The position numbers were made by a program, and so were the translations under genes. 64,000 nt of DNA. Source: Phaeacidiphilus oryzae TH49. Its GTDB lineage: Bacteria > Actinomycetota > Actinomycetes > Streptomycetales > Streptomycetaceae. A model generated the notes under the pieces. The model was not told the DNA's origin, did no database searches, and worked only from the letters and a program-made list of their open reading frames with translations. Where the stretch lies: the NCBI RefSeq assembly GCF_000744815.1, contig NZ_JQMQ01000005.1:690055-754054 (forward strand), written 5' to 3'. Position 1 is the first letter of the stretch. Every line of letters begins with the position of its first letter. Below, piece after piece: positions 50,328 to 59,405 of this stretch.

Positions 50328-51197
50328 GTGAGCACCTCGCCCGAGTGGATGAGACCCGACCCGGACGCGCCCGCCCAGCGGTCCCTGGACCTGCAGACCG
50401 ATCGGCCGCACCCGGCCAGGGTCTACGACTACCTGCTCGGCGGGAAGGACAACTTCCCCGCCGACCGCGCGGCCGCCGAGGAAGGCCTCAAGGCCAAGCC
50501 CGGCGGCCCGGTGACGGTTCGTCAGAACCGGGACTTCATGCGCAGAGCCGTCCGCTGGCTGGCCGGGGAGGCAGGGGTCGACCGCTTCCTGGACATCGGC
50601 ACCGGCCTGCCCACCGCGCCGAACGTCCATGAGACCGCGCAGGCGGTCCGGCCGGGGGCCCGCGTGGTCTACGTGGACAACGACCCGATCGTCCTCACCC
50701 ACGCCCGCGCCCTCCTCCAGGGCACCGCAGAGGGCCGCACCGCGTATCTGGAGGCCGATCTCCGCGACCCGGAGGCGATCCTCAACGCGTCGCTCACCCG
50801 CGAGGTGCTCGGCCTGGACGAGGAGCCGGACCGGCCGATCGGGCTCCTGCTGGTCGCGGTGCTCCACCATCTCCAGGACGAGGACGCCCCGGCGGAGATC
50901 GTCCGCCGGCTCACCGCGGCGCTGCCCTCCGGCAGCTACCTGGTCCTCTCGCACGTCACGGCGGACTTCGCCCCCGAGGAGTGGGAGGCCGCTCGCAGCG
51001 TCTACCGCGAGCACCGCGCCACCAGCCTGATCCGCCCCCGCCCGCGGGCCCGGATAGCCGGCCTGCTGGACGGCCTGGAGCCGGTGGACCCCGGGCTCCG
51101 GCTCGTCCACAAGTGGCGCCCGGACGCGGGCGCGCCGGACCCGTCCCTCACCCCGGCGCTGGTCTCCTGCTACGGCGCGGTGGCTCGCGTGCCCTGA
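50328..51197 (+). CDS. DUF574 SAM-dependent methyltransferase (second copy)
   Basis: A 289-residue methyltransferase of the same family as the gene at 43578. Signature PHPARVYDYLLGGKDNFPADRAAAEE, SAM site FLDIGTGLPT and VVYVDNDPIVLTHARALL. It starts at GTG 50328 behind TACGAT. The two family members are 6 kb apart and probably arose from the usual expansion of this family in actinomycetes; the targets are unknown. Confidence 0.9.
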   Translation: MSTSPEWMRPDPDAPAQRSLDLQTDRPHPARVYDYLLGGKDNFPADRAAAEEGLKAKPGGPVTVRQNRDFMRRAVRWLAGEAGVDRFLDIGTGLPTAPNVHETAQAVRPGARVVYVDNDPIVLTHARALLQGTAEGRTAYLEADLRDPEAILNASLTREVLGLDEEPDRPIGLLLVAVLHHLQDEDAPAEIVRRLTAALPSGSYLVLSHVTADFAPEEWEAARSVYREHRATSLIRPRPRARIAGLLDGLEPVDPGLRLVHKWRPDAGAPDPSLTPALVSCYGAVARVP

Positions 51198-51203
51198 CCT
51201 GGG

Positions 51204-51506
51204 CTAGCGAACGGGAGCGCCGTGCATCTTCGGCGGCGCGGTCAGGTCGCCCAGATGCTGCGTCACCCCGCTCAGCCCGCTCAGCGGACCGGACTGGGCC
51301 ACCTTCGGCGGCTGGTGCGAGGTCACGCCCTGGACGTACAGCAGGTCCGCCGGGACGGCGGTGAGTCCCGGCTGGGCGGCCTGCCCCAGCAGCTCACCCG
51401 GCCCCAACTGGTTCGCCTGCGCGGTTCCCGCCTGCCCCAGTACGGCGGCGGTGACGGCGCTCGCGGTCAATGCGGTGGCGGCGACGGCTCGGCGCACGAT
51501 GCCCAC
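51204..51506 (-). CDS. Small secreted hypothetical protein
   Basis: A 100-residue protein starting with a signal peptide (VRRAVAATALTASAVTAAVLGQAGTAQA) and a short mature part of low complexity (LGPGELLGQAAQPGLTAVPADLLYVQG, then PLSGLSGVTQHLGDLTAPPKMHG). No family recognised. GTG 51506 has a GAGGAGAGAGG stretch upstream; GTG 51497 is an alternative. It converges with the methyltransferase gene. Confidence 0.6.
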   Translation of the reverse strand: MGIVRRAVAATALTASAVTAAVLGQAGTAQANQLGPGELLGQAAQPGLTAVPADLLYVQGVTSHQPPKVAQSGPLSGLSGVTQHLGDLTAPPKMHGAPVR

Positions 51507-51600
51507 CCTCTCTCCTCGACGACCGATGATCGTCCTGCCCAACGACCTCCGGCCGCCGACGTCACGGCCTGGCGTCATGGCCCGGCGTCACGGCCTGGCG

Positions 51601-52665
51601 TCATGGCACCCGCGCCGTCCACTCCCCCGTGCCGAACTTCTCCTCCACCAGCTCCTTCGCCCGTCCCAGCTCCTCGGCGGAAACCTCGCCCGCGCTCAGC
51701 CCGTACCGCGCCCGGAAGGAGTCGACCATCCGGTCGATGACGGTCTCGCGCGGCAGCCCGGTCTGCCGCCGCAGCGGGTCGACGCGCTTCTTGGCGCTGC
51801 GGGTGCCCTTGTCGGACATCTTCTCCTTGCCGATCCGCAGCACCCGCAGCATCTTCTCCACGTCGATGTCGTAGGACATCGTCACGTGGTGGAGCACCGC
51901 GCCGGGGCCGCCACCCGGGCCCACCAGCCGCTTCTGGGCCGCCCCGGCGATCTTGCCCTGCTCGGTCGCGATGTCGTTGAGCGGCTGGTACCAGGCCTGG
52001 ATCCCCATGTCCCCGAGGGCGCCCAGCACCCAGTCGTCCAGGTACGCGTAGCTGTCGGCGAAGCTCAGCCCCTGCACCAGCGAGTCCGGCACGGACAGCG
52101 AGTAGGTGATGGTGTTCCCGGGCTCGACGAACATCGCCCCGCCGCCGCTGACCCGGCGGACCACGTCCACGCCGAGCCGGGCCGCCGCGTCCAGGTCCAC
52201 CTCGTTCCGCAGCGACTGGAAGCTGCCGATGATGACGGCCGGGGAGGCCCACTCCCAGACCCGTAGCGTCGGCGGCCGGCGGCCGGCCGCGACCTCCTCG
52301 GTGAGCACCTGGTCCAGCGCCATGTGGAGGGCCGGCGGCTGCGGGGCCTCGTGGATGTACTGCCAGTCGTAGTCGGTCCAGTCGGTGGCCTCGGCCAGCG
52401 CCCGGCGGACGGCGACGCCGATGCCGGCGCTGGTGAGTCCGAAGAGCACCGCGCCCTCGGGGAGCGCCGCGTCGATCCGTGCGGCGAGCGCCGCCGCGTC
52501 GGCGTCCGCGGGCGCGCCCTCGAGCGCCCGGTCGATCAGCAGGATGGCCTCGTCCGGCTCCAGGAAGAAGTCCCCGGCCACCCGGACGTCCCGCAGCACC
52601 CCGTCGCGGACCTCCAGGTCCACCGCAACCAGCTTCCCACCGGGGATCTTGTATTCGCCGTGCAT
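51601..52665 (-). CDS. Lipoate-protein ligase family protein with leading LplB-like domain
   Basis: A 354-residue protein. The C-terminal two thirds carry lipoate-ligase motifs: RVWEWASPAVIIGSFQSLRNEVDLDAAARLGVDVVRRVSGGGAMFVEPGNTITYSL (RRxSGGGAxF) and NDIATEQGKIAGAAQKRL (lysine acting on AMP). The N-terminal 90 residues (EYKIPGGKLVAVDLEVRDGVLRDVRVAGDFFLEPDE) resemble the accessory C-terminal domain of LplA, here at the front. It attaches lipoate (or octanoate) to dehydrogenase domains. ATG 52665, or GTG 52668. Confidence 0.82.
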   Translation of the reverse strand: MHGEYKIPGGKLVAVDLEVRDGVLRDVRVAGDFFLEPDEAILLIDRALEGAPADADAAALAARIDAALPEGAVLFGLTSAGIGVAVRRALAEATDWTDYDWQYIHEAPQPPALHMALDQVLTEEVAAGRRPPTLRVWEWASPAVIIGSFQSLRNEVDLDAAARLGVDVVRRVSGGGAMFVEPGNTITYSLSVPDSLVQGLSFADSYAYLDDWVLGALGDMGIQAWYQPLNDIATEQGKIAGAAQKRLVGPGGGPGAVLHHVTMSYDIDVEKMLRVLRIGKEKMSDKGTRSAKKRVDPLRRQTGLPRETVIDRMVDSFRARYGLSAGEVSAEELGRAKELVEEKFGTGEWTARVP

Positions 52666-52877
52666 CACACCGCCTTCTCCCGCTCTCGCCCCGAGAACGC
52701 TATGACCGGTCGGGTTCCTTCCCATCCCGGACACGCGGTGGGCCCCAGGGGATCGGGCGGCGGGCGGTTCGGCGGCCGGGCGAACGGGTGAACGGCGCGG
52801 CGCGGCGGCGGCGCGGCGGCCCGGAGCGGCGGGGCCGTCTCCGATGATGGCCGTCGGCCGACCCGCAGGAGGAGACG

Positions 52878-53633
52878 GTGGCGACCCCGAGCCCGGCCCC
52901 GGCTCCGAAGCCGGCGCCCCGCGAGCCGTCCGGACGCCCGCCGCGCAAGCCCCGTCTGGCCCTCCTCGCGGTGCTGGTCGCCCTGGTGCTGATCAACCTG
53001 GCGAACAACCGCTGGCTGCACGGCTGGGGCCTGGCCACCGCCTGTGCCGCCACGGCGCTGCTGCTGGGGATCGCCCGCCTGGCCGGCTGTGACGCGGCGG
53101 ACCTGGGCCTGGGCAGAGCGGCGCTGCCCCGGGGAGCCGCGTGGGCCGGAGCACTGATCGCACTGGTCGCCCTGGTGTATCTGGCCGGCGCTCTGCTGCC
53201 GATGACCAGGAGCCTCTTCGACGACCAGCGCAACGCGGGCCTCGGCCTGGGCGCGGTACTGCTGCGGGCCCTGGTCTATGTCCCGATCGGCACGGTGATG
53301 CTGGAGGAGGTCGCCTTCCGCGGGGTGCTGTACGCACTGGTCCGGCGCGGCTGGGGAGGGCGGTGGGCGACAGCCGTCTCCTCACTGCTCTTCGGGCTGT
53401 GGCACATCCTGCCCTCCCTCGACCTGGCCTCCGACAAGCCCGCGCTGGGCTCGGTGTTCGGGGACTCCCTGGCCGGCCGGGTGGTGGTGGACCTGGGGGC
53501 GGTGCTGTTCACCGCGCTCGCCGGGGCGCTCTTCTGCGAGCTGCGCAGGCGGAGCGGCAGTCTGCTGCCGCCCGCCGCGCTCCACTGGTCCACCAACGCC
53601 CTCGGCTACCTGGCCGGCTACCTGCTGCGGTAG
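52878..53633 (+). CDS. CPBP-family intramembrane metalloprotease
   Basis: A 251-residue protein with a Pro-rich cytosolic N-terminus and about eight membrane segments. The Abi motif EExxxR is EEVAFRG (near residue 150), with a later FGLWH and an N-rich C-terminal helix HWSTNALGYLAGYLL, both part of the active site. Such proteins process membrane or prenylated proteins. GTG 52878 is behind AGGAGGAGAC. Confidence 0.87.
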   Translation: MATPSPAPAPKPAPREPSGRPPRKPRLALLAVLVALVLINLANNRWLHGWGLATACAATALLLGIARLAGCDAADLGLGRAALPRGAAWAGALIALVALVYLAGALLPMTRSLFDDQRNAGLGLGAVLLRALVYVPIGTVMLEEVAFRGVLYALVRRGWGGRWATAVSSLLFGLWHILPSLDLASDKPALGSVFGDSLAGRVVVDLGAVLFTALAGALFCELRRRSGSLLPPAALHWSTNALGYLAGYLLR

Positions 53634-53657
53634 CCGGTCCGGGAGGCGCTGCCCCGG

Positions 53658-56066
53658 TCAGCGCACCGCGAACTCCGGATGCAGCCGGCGGGTGTGGTCC
53701 ACCGGCCGGGCCGGCCCGGTGAGCTCGACCTGAGCGGTGAGCCTGATGTCGGTGCTGGAGGCGCCGAAGCGCAGTTCCAGCCGGCCCGGCTCGACGATCC
53801 GCCGGCCCTCGCGACCGGTGAAGGAGGCCAGGTCGCCCGGCACGACGACCTCGATCCTCCGCCGCTCCCCCGGCTCCAGCGGCACCCGCTGGTAGCCCAC
53901 CAGCCGCTGCACGGGCTGCACCACCGAGGCCACCGGGTCGTGGAGGTAGAGCTGGACCACCTCGGTCCCGGCCCGCTCGCCCCGGTTCCGCAGGGTGAAC
54001 TCCGCCCGCAGCTCGCCGTCCGTGCCCGCGCTGGGCACGGTGGTCTCCAGCTCCGACCACTCGAACTCGGTGTAGCTCAGGCCGTGGCCGAAGCCGTACG
54101 CGGGGGTCGGGTCGATGTTGGAGACATCGCTGACCCCGCCCAGCCGGGCGGTGAGATAGCTGGAGGACTGGACGCCCGGACGGGCCGGAATGCTCACCGG
54201 CAGGCGTCCGGACGGGTTGACCCGGCCGCTGAGCACCCGGGCCACGGCCGTGGTCCCCTCCTCGCCGGGGAAGAAGGCCTGCACGATGGCGGCCGCCTCG
54301 GTGACCGCCCGCCCCAGCGCGTACGGCCGTCCGGAGAGGAGGACCACCACCACCGGGGTGCCGGTGTCCAGTACGGCGTCCAGCAACCGGCTCTGCACGC
54401 CCGGGAGTTCGAGGGACTCCACATCGCAGCCCTCGCCGCTGGTGCCGCGGCCGAAGAGGCCTGCGCGGTCGCCGAGGGCGAGGACCGCGACGTCCGCTTC
54501 GCGGGCCGCGGCGACGGCGGCGGCGAAGCCCTCGGTCCCGGTGCCGTCCACGGTCGCGCCCGGCACGGTGGTCACCGTGCTCTGCCCGAACTCGGCGGTC
54601 AACGCCTCGCGGAGGGTGGGCAGTTCGATGCCGACCGGCACCTCGGGGTGGTGGGCGCCGACGTGCATCGGGAAGGAGTAGCAGCCGAGCACGGCGTCCG
54701 TGGTGTCGGCGTTCGGCCCGACCAGCGCGATCCGGGCGGGCCCGGCCAGCGGCAGGGTGCCGTCGTTGCGCAGCAGCACGACGGCGTTCTCGGCCACCTC
54801 GCGGGCGAGGGCCCGGTTCTCCGGCGGGTCCAGGTCGACGCTGCCGCGCAGCGCCTCGGCGGCGGCCTCCGCGGCCTCCGCGGGCGCCTCGGACGTGCCG
54901 TCGAGCGCTGGGACCGCTGCCCTGAGGACCTCGGGCACGGGGCTCCAGTCCGGGTCGAGCAGCCCGAGTTCGGCCTTCTGCCGCAGCACCCGGCGCAGGG
55001 CGTCGTCGATCACGGACTCCGCGAGCCGGCCGGCCGCGACCTCGGCCTGCAGCGGCTTGCGGAAGGCCTTGACGGTCGGCAGCTCGACGTCGAGTCCGGC
55101 CGACAGCGCGGTGACGGCCGCCTCGCCGAGGTCGCCCGCGACCCCGTGGAGGGTCTGGAGGAAGGCGACGCCGAAGTAGTCGGCCACCACGGTGCCCTGG
55201 AAGCCCCAGGTCTCCCGGAGGAGGCCGGTGAGGAGCGCCTCGTCGGCGGCCGAGGGCATTCCGTCGGTGTCGGTGTAGGCGTGCATCACCGAGCGGGCGC
55301 CGCCCTCGCGGACCGCCATCTCGAACGGGGGCAGGATGACGTCGGCGCGCTCCCGCGGGCCCATCCCCACCGGCGCCAGGTTGCGCCCGGCGCGCGAGGC
55401 CGAGTACCCGGCGAAGTGCTTGAGGGTGGCCACCAGACCGGCCGACTGGAGGCCCCGCACATAGGCGGTGCCGATGCTGCCGACCAGGTAGGGGTCCTCG
55501 CCGATGGTCTCCTCGACCCGGCCCCAGCGGGCGTCCCGCACCACGTCGAGCACCGGCGCGAGGCCCTGGTGGACGCCGACCGCGCGCAGGTCGCGGCCGA
55601 TCGCCGCGGCCATCCGCCGGATCAGCCCGGGGTCGAAGGTGGCGCCCCAGGACAGCGGCACCGGATAGGCGGTGGCGCCCCAGGCGGCGAAGCCCGCGAG
55701 GCACTCCTCGTGGGCGACGGCGGGGATGCCGAAGCGGTTGGAGCGCGCCACCCGGCGCTGGGTGCGCTGGAGGGAGAGGGCGCCCAGCGCCGGGTCGACG
55801 GGGGCGGTGCCGAACGGCCGGGTCAGCTGGCCGAGACCGCTGGGCAGGAGCTCGTCGAGGTCCGGAGCCTCCTCCAGGTTGTCGTGCTGGTGCGGGGCCA
55901 CCTCCCCGCCCTCGCTCGACGCCCCGACCCAGACTCCGTAGAGCTGCGCGGCCTTCTCCTCCAGGGTCATCTCGGAGATCAGGGCCTCGACGCGGGTGGC
56001 GACGTCCAGCGAGGGGTCGTTCCACGGGGCAGGCGCCGGGGTCGGCACCCCGGTGTCGTCGTTCAC
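53658..56066 (-). CDS. bxlA: Beta-xylosidase/beta-glucosidase, glycoside hydrolase family 3 (BxlA)
   Basis: An 802-residue GH3 enzyme. The (alpha/beta)8 domain has LKHFAGYSASRAGRN, and the nucleophile Asp is in GTVVADYFGVAF. The alpha/beta sandwich domain and a fibronectin-like C-terminal domain (VQLYLHDPVASVVQPVQRLVGYQRV, then GEREL-like strands) follow. No signal peptide, so it acts inside the cell on the imported disaccharide. It starts with GTG 56066 overlapping the upstream permease stop. Gene order bxlE-F-G-A with divergent bxlR matches the streptomycete xylobiose operon, from which I take the name; cellobiose or another disaccharide is possible. Confidence 0.85.
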   Translation of the reverse strand: MNDDTGVPTPAPAPWNDPSLDVATRVEALISEMTLEEKAAQLYGVWVGASSEGGEVAPHQHDNLEEAPDLDELLPSGLGQLTRPFGTAPVDPALGALSLQRTQRRVARSNRFGIPAVAHEECLAGFAAWGATAYPVPLSWGATFDPGLIRRMAAAIGRDLRAVGVHQGLAPVLDVVRDARWGRVEETIGEDPYLVGSIGTAYVRGLQSAGLVATLKHFAGYSASRAGRNLAPVGMGPRERADVILPPFEMAVREGGARSVMHAYTDTDGMPSAADEALLTGLLRETWGFQGTVVADYFGVAFLQTLHGVAGDLGEAAVTALSAGLDVELPTVKAFRKPLQAEVAAGRLAESVIDDALRRVLRQKAELGLLDPDWSPVPEVLRAAVPALDGTSEAPAEAAEAAAEALRGSVDLDPPENRALAREVAENAVVLLRNDGTLPLAGPARIALVGPNADTTDAVLGCYSFPMHVGAHHPEVPVGIELPTLREALTAEFGQSTVTTVPGATVDGTGTEGFAAAVAAAREADVAVLALGDRAGLFGRGTSGEGCDVESLELPGVQSRLLDAVLDTGTPVVVVLLSGRPYALGRAVTEAAAIVQAFFPGEEGTTAVARVLSGRVNPSGRLPVSIPARPGVQSSSYLTARLGGVSDVSNIDPTPAYGFGHGLSYTEFEWSELETTVPSAGTDGELRAEFTLRNRGERAGTEVVQLYLHDPVASVVQPVQRLVGYQRVPLEPGERRRIEVVVPGDLASFTGREGRRIVEPGRLELRFGASSTDIRLTAQVELTGPARPVDHTRRLHPEFAVR

Positions 56067-56881
56067 TTTCCTCCAACTCCCATCAGCCCCTGCACCAGAG
56101 CGCGTCGGGCGAACAAGTACACGAGCAGAACGGGCACCATCGACAGCACCACGGCGGCGAGCATGGCCGGGACGTTCACCCCGAACTCGGTCTGGAAGTC
56201 GTACAGTCCGAGGGTGATCACCCGGGTGCTGTTCGACTGGGTCAGCACCAGCGGGAAGAGGAACCCGTTCCAGGCCTGGAGCGCCGAGAAGACCACGATG
56301 GTGGAGACCCCGCTCTTGGACAGCGGGAGCACCAGGCGGAAGAAGACCCGCCAGGACGAGGCCCCGTCGATGGCCATGGCCTCGTAGAGCTCGGGCGAGA
56401 TGTCCCGCATCACCCCGGACAGGACCAGGGCGCAGACCGGCAGCGCGAAGGCCGCGGTGGGCAGGATGACGCCGATCAGGTTGTCGTACAGCCCGGCCTT
56501 GCTGATCAGGTAGAACATCGGGATGATCACGGCCTGGGCCGGGATGGCCAGCCCCAGCAGGAACATCCGGAAGGCGCCCCTGGTCAGGAAGCCCCGGCCG
56601 CGCACGATGGCGTACGCCAGCGGCGGGACCACCAGCAGGACGACGGCCACCACGCTGACCGTCACGATCACCGTGTTGAGGTAGTACCGGCCGAAGCCGC
56701 CGGAGAAGTCGGAGACGAAGTTCGAGAAGGTCACGTGGTGCGGCAGGCCCAGCGGGCCGCTCGCGGAGAAGCCGCTGGTGTCCTGCACCGAGGCGGAGAC
56801 CATCACGTACAGCGGCAGGCCGACCAGCACGAGCCAGACGATGGAGGCGAGGCCGGCGAGGTAGTTGGGTCGACGTCGCAT
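56063..56881 (-). CDS. bxlG: Xylobiose-type ABC transporter permease (BxlG-like)
   Basis: A 272-residue permease with six helices and EAA loop EAMAIDGASSWRVFFRLVLPLSKSG. It starts at ATG 56881 and overlaps both neighbours by four bases (ATGA and GTGA). Pairs with BxlF and needs an ATPase such as MsiK. Name is from operon order, not from direct evidence of substrate. Confidence 0.83.
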   Translation of the reverse strand: MRRRPNYLAGLASIVWLVLVGLPLYVMVSASVQDTSGFSASGPLGLPHHVTFSNFVSDFSGGFGRYYLNTVIVTVSVVAVVLLVVPPLAYAIVRGRGFLTRGAFRMFLLGLAIPAQAVIIPMFYLISKAGLYDNLIGVILPTAAFALPVCALVLSGVMRDISPELYEAMAIDGASSWRVFFRLVLPLSKSGVSTIVVFSALQAWNGFLFPLVLTQSNSTRVITLGLYDFQTEFGVNVPAMLAAVVLSMVPVLLVYLFARRALVQGLMGVGGK

Positions 56882-57816
56882 CAGACGCCCTCCGCCATGC
56901 TGCGCATCTTGTCGTAGCCGGAGATCCGCACCACGACCAGCGAGATGATCGTCGCCACCACGACCAGCAGCAGGGCGATCGCCGAGCCGGTGCCGAAGTC
57001 GAAGCCCTGGAAGGCCTTCCGGTACATGTAGTAGGCGCTGATGGTGGTGTCCGTGCCGGGCCCGCCCTGGGTGAGGATGAGGACGGTGTCGAAGGTCGTC
57101 AGACCGCCCACCACCATCAGGATCATCGAGGTGATCATGGCGTTGCGCAGCTGCGGCAGGGTGATATGGAGGAACTGCCGCACCCGCCCCGCGCCGTCGA
57201 TCTCCGCGGCCTGGTAGAGCACCCGCGGGATGGCCCGCGCGGCGCCCTGGTAGATCAGGGTGTGGAAGGGGGTGTACTGCCAGGCGCCGACGAAGACCAG
57301 CACGCCCATCGCCCCGGCCTGCGAGCCGAGGAGGTTCCCGCTTCCGAAGAGCCACCTGGCCTGGGACGGGATACCGAAGTTGGGGTCGAGGAGGGCCCGC
57401 CAGAGCACCGAGATGGCGGTCGCCGAGAGCAGCAGCGGAACGAAGTAGATGGCCGAGAGCACCGCGCGGTTGCGCTGGTACCCGGCCGCCCAGACTCCGA
57501 TGAAGATGCTGACCGGGGTCTGCACGGCCACGCCGAGCACGGTGAGCAGCAGGCTGAGCCAGAGGCTCTGCAGCATCACCGGGTCGTGGAAGAGCTTGGT
57601 CCAGTTGGAGACGCCCGCCCACTGCGGCGAGCCGAGGCCGCCCCAGCTCACGAAGGAGAGCACGGCGACCAGGACGAGCGGGACGATGGCGAAGAGCAGG
57701 AAGAAGACCGTGGCGGGGAGGGCCCAGGCGAAGCCCGGGCGGGCCACCCGGTCGGTGCCGGCAGCACTGCGCTGCCGGCCCCGGCGGATCGCGACGGTCC
57801 GTGCGATGGAGGTCAT
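56881..57816 (-). CDS. bxlF: Xylobiose-type ABC transporter permease (BxlF-like)
   Basis: A 311-residue MalF-type permease with six helices and EAA loop QAAEIDGAGRVRQFLHITLPQLRN. Starts at ATG 57816 and overlaps the following permease start. It forms the channel with BxlG for the sugar bound by BxlE. Confidence 0.84.
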   Translation of the reverse strand: MTSIARTVAIRRGRQRSAAGTDRVARPGFAWALPATVFFLLFAIVPLVLVAVLSFVSWGGLGSPQWAGVSNWTKLFHDPVMLQSLWLSLLLTVLGVAVQTPVSIFIGVWAAGYQRNRAVLSAIYFVPLLLSATAISVLWRALLDPNFGIPSQARWLFGSGNLLGSQAGAMGVLVFVGAWQYTPFHTLIYQGAARAIPRVLYQAAEIDGAGRVRQFLHITLPQLRNAMITSMILMVVGGLTTFDTVLILTQGGPGTDTTISAYYMYRKAFQGFDFGTGSAIALLLVVVATIISLVVVRISGYDKMRSMAEGV

Positions 57817-57873
57817 TTCTGGTGTGCGTCCATGTGGTTCAAGGCGTCCGCGTCGATCGCGTCCGACACTGCG

Positions 57874-59184
57874 TCAGGAGGTCGACAGCGACTGCATGGC
57901 CTGGATGAAGCCGTTCTGGTCGATCTGCCCGTCGAAGAACTGCTGCACGGCGGTGCGGATCGGCTGGCTGTCCGACGGCGGGTAGGCCTGGTCCCAGGAG
58001 AGCGCGAAGGAGGGGGCCTTCTGCACCAGTCCGTACTGGAACTGGTCGTAGGCGGGGCTGGCGGCCGCGGTGGAGATGAACTGCCTGGTGTTGGTGGTGG
58101 TCGGCAGGTTGCCGATGGACAGCTGCTCCTTGACGAACTGGTCGGAGTACATCAGCGTCAGGAACTTGGCGATGGCCGCCTGGTACTTGGTGGTCTTCAG
58201 CACCGAGTAGAAGTTGTTGGTGTTGCCGACCACGTCGGCCGGGTCGCCCTTGCCGCCGGGGATGCTCGGGAAGGCGCCGTAGCCGAGGTCGGTCTTGACG
58301 AAGTCCGGCGAGATGGACTGCAGGGTCGAGTAGTCCCAGGAGCCCATCAGCTCGAAGGCGGCCTTGCCGGTGGCGAGCAGCTTCGGCGAGCCGTTGTCGG
58401 TGAACTTCACCGAGTCGTAGTTCTTGCCGAAGGCCCCGGCGTCGATCAGCTGCTTGAGGACGGTCAGCGCCTTCTTGCTGTCGCTGCTCGCCCAGGCGCT
58501 CTTGTCGCCGCTGAGCGCCTTCTGCAGCAGGTCCGGGCCGGCGATCCGGTCGTAGACGTACTCGAACCACATCTGGGTGGGCCACTGGTCGCCGCCGCCG
58601 AGCGCGATCGGGGTGACGCCCTTGGCCTTCAGCGCGGAGACGTCGGCGAGGAGGTCGTTCCAGGTCTTCGGCTGGCTGATGCCGGCCGACTTGAGCACCT
58701 TGGTGTTGCTGAACAGCAGCACGGGCTGGGTGCCGCGCATCGGGATGCCGTAGCTCTTGCCGTTGACCTCGGCGGAGCTGAAGACCGAGGGCAGGAAGCT
58801 GGACTTGAGCTTCGGGTTGCTCTTGATCATGTCGTCCAGCGGCAGCAGCAGGCCCGCCTTGACGAAGGGCGAGATGCTGCCGCCGCCCCAGTTGAAGAAG
58901 ACGTCGGGGGCCTGCTGGGTGCCGATGATGGTCTGCAGCTTGGCCTGGTAGTCCGCGCCCGGGATAGTGTCGAGCACGGCCTTGACCTTGGACGTCTTGT
59001 TGAACTGGGCGACCACTTCCTGCTCCACCTTGTTGGTGGCGTCACCGTAGACGAGGACGTGGAAGCTGCCGGAGGTGGCCTGCTTGGGAACGCCTCCGGA
59101 GCTCCCGCAGGCTGCCAGCCCCATGCTCGCGGCCACGGCTATGCATCCGGTGACGACGCGGGCAGTCCACGTGTGTCTGCGCAC
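57874..59184 (-). CDS. bxlE: Xylobiose-type ABC transporter substrate-binding lipoprotein (BxlE-like)
   Basis: A 436-residue solute-binding lipoprotein. The signal peptide ends in LAAC (lipobox), followed by GSSGGVPK. The mature domain has FHVLVYGDATNKVEQEVVAQFNKTSKVKAVLDTIPG, FFNWGGGSISPFVKAGLLLPLDDMI and GVTPIALGGGDQWP. It starts with GTG 59184 behind GGGAGAG, 18 bases from a CGAAAAGTTTCG operator. The gap to the permease is 57 bases. Disaccharide specificity is inferred from operon similarity. Confidence 0.85.
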   Translation of the reverse strand: MRRHTWTARVVTGCIAVAASMGLAACGSSGGVPKQATSGSFHVLVYGDATNKVEQEVVAQFNKTSKVKAVLDTIPGADYQAKLQTIIGTQQAPDVFFNWGGGSISPFVKAGLLLPLDDMIKSNPKLKSSFLPSVFSSAEVNGKSYGIPMRGTQPVLLFSNTKVLKSAGISQPKTWNDLLADVSALKAKGVTPIALGGGDQWPTQMWFEYVYDRIAGPDLLQKALSGDKSAWASSDSKKALTVLKQLIDAGAFGKNYDSVKFTDNGSPKLLATGKAAFELMGSWDYSTLQSISPDFVKTDLGYGAFPSIPGGKGDPADVVGNTNNFYSVLKTTKYQAAIAKFLTLMYSDQFVKEQLSIGNLPTTTNTRQFISTAAASPAYDQFQYGLVQKAPSFALSWDQAYPPSDSQPIRTAVQQFFDGQIDQNGFIQAMQSLSTS

Positions 59185-59201
59185 TGTTCTCTCCCTGACT
59201 C

Positions 59202-59239
59202 CGAAAAGTTTCGTACACTTCGCCGAAACATATTGTTCG
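59202..59239. promoter_or_regulatory. BxlR-type operator cluster
   Basis: CGAAAAGTTTCG (59202-59213, arms CGAAA/TTTCG), TTCGCCGAA (59219-59227) and CGAAACATATTGTTCG (59224-59239, arms CGAA/TTCG) follow closely. They sit right before the bxlE start. The CGAA...TTCG arm type matches what I recall for the streptomycete BxlR and XlnR-type boxes. Confidence 0.6.
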
Positions 59240-59345
59240 ACGAGACCCTAGAATGCGTGCGATCTTGGGTCAACGCCCGAGCGACAGGTTGCCGAAGCGT
59301 TACATCCGAGCTTCATGGCCTACTCAACGTGTAGGTCTGGCAAGG

Positions 59346-59369
59346 AAATCGGGGATAGTGTCCCGATTT
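59346..59369 (+). promoter_or_regulatory. Perfect inverted repeat before bxlR
   Basis: AAATCGGG and CCCGATTT (59346-59353 and 59362-59369) around eight bases, 37 bases before GTG 59406. It is a possible operator or leader hairpin of the regulator gene. Confidence 0.45.
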
Positions 59370-59405
59370 GACCGAAAGCGGGACGGAAGTCCAGGGAAGG
59401 GATCA

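Noticed and set aside
53509-56387. Large frames on other strands over the GH3 gene
   Set aside because: Shadows of bxlA; only the 53658-56066 frame shows GH3 motifs.
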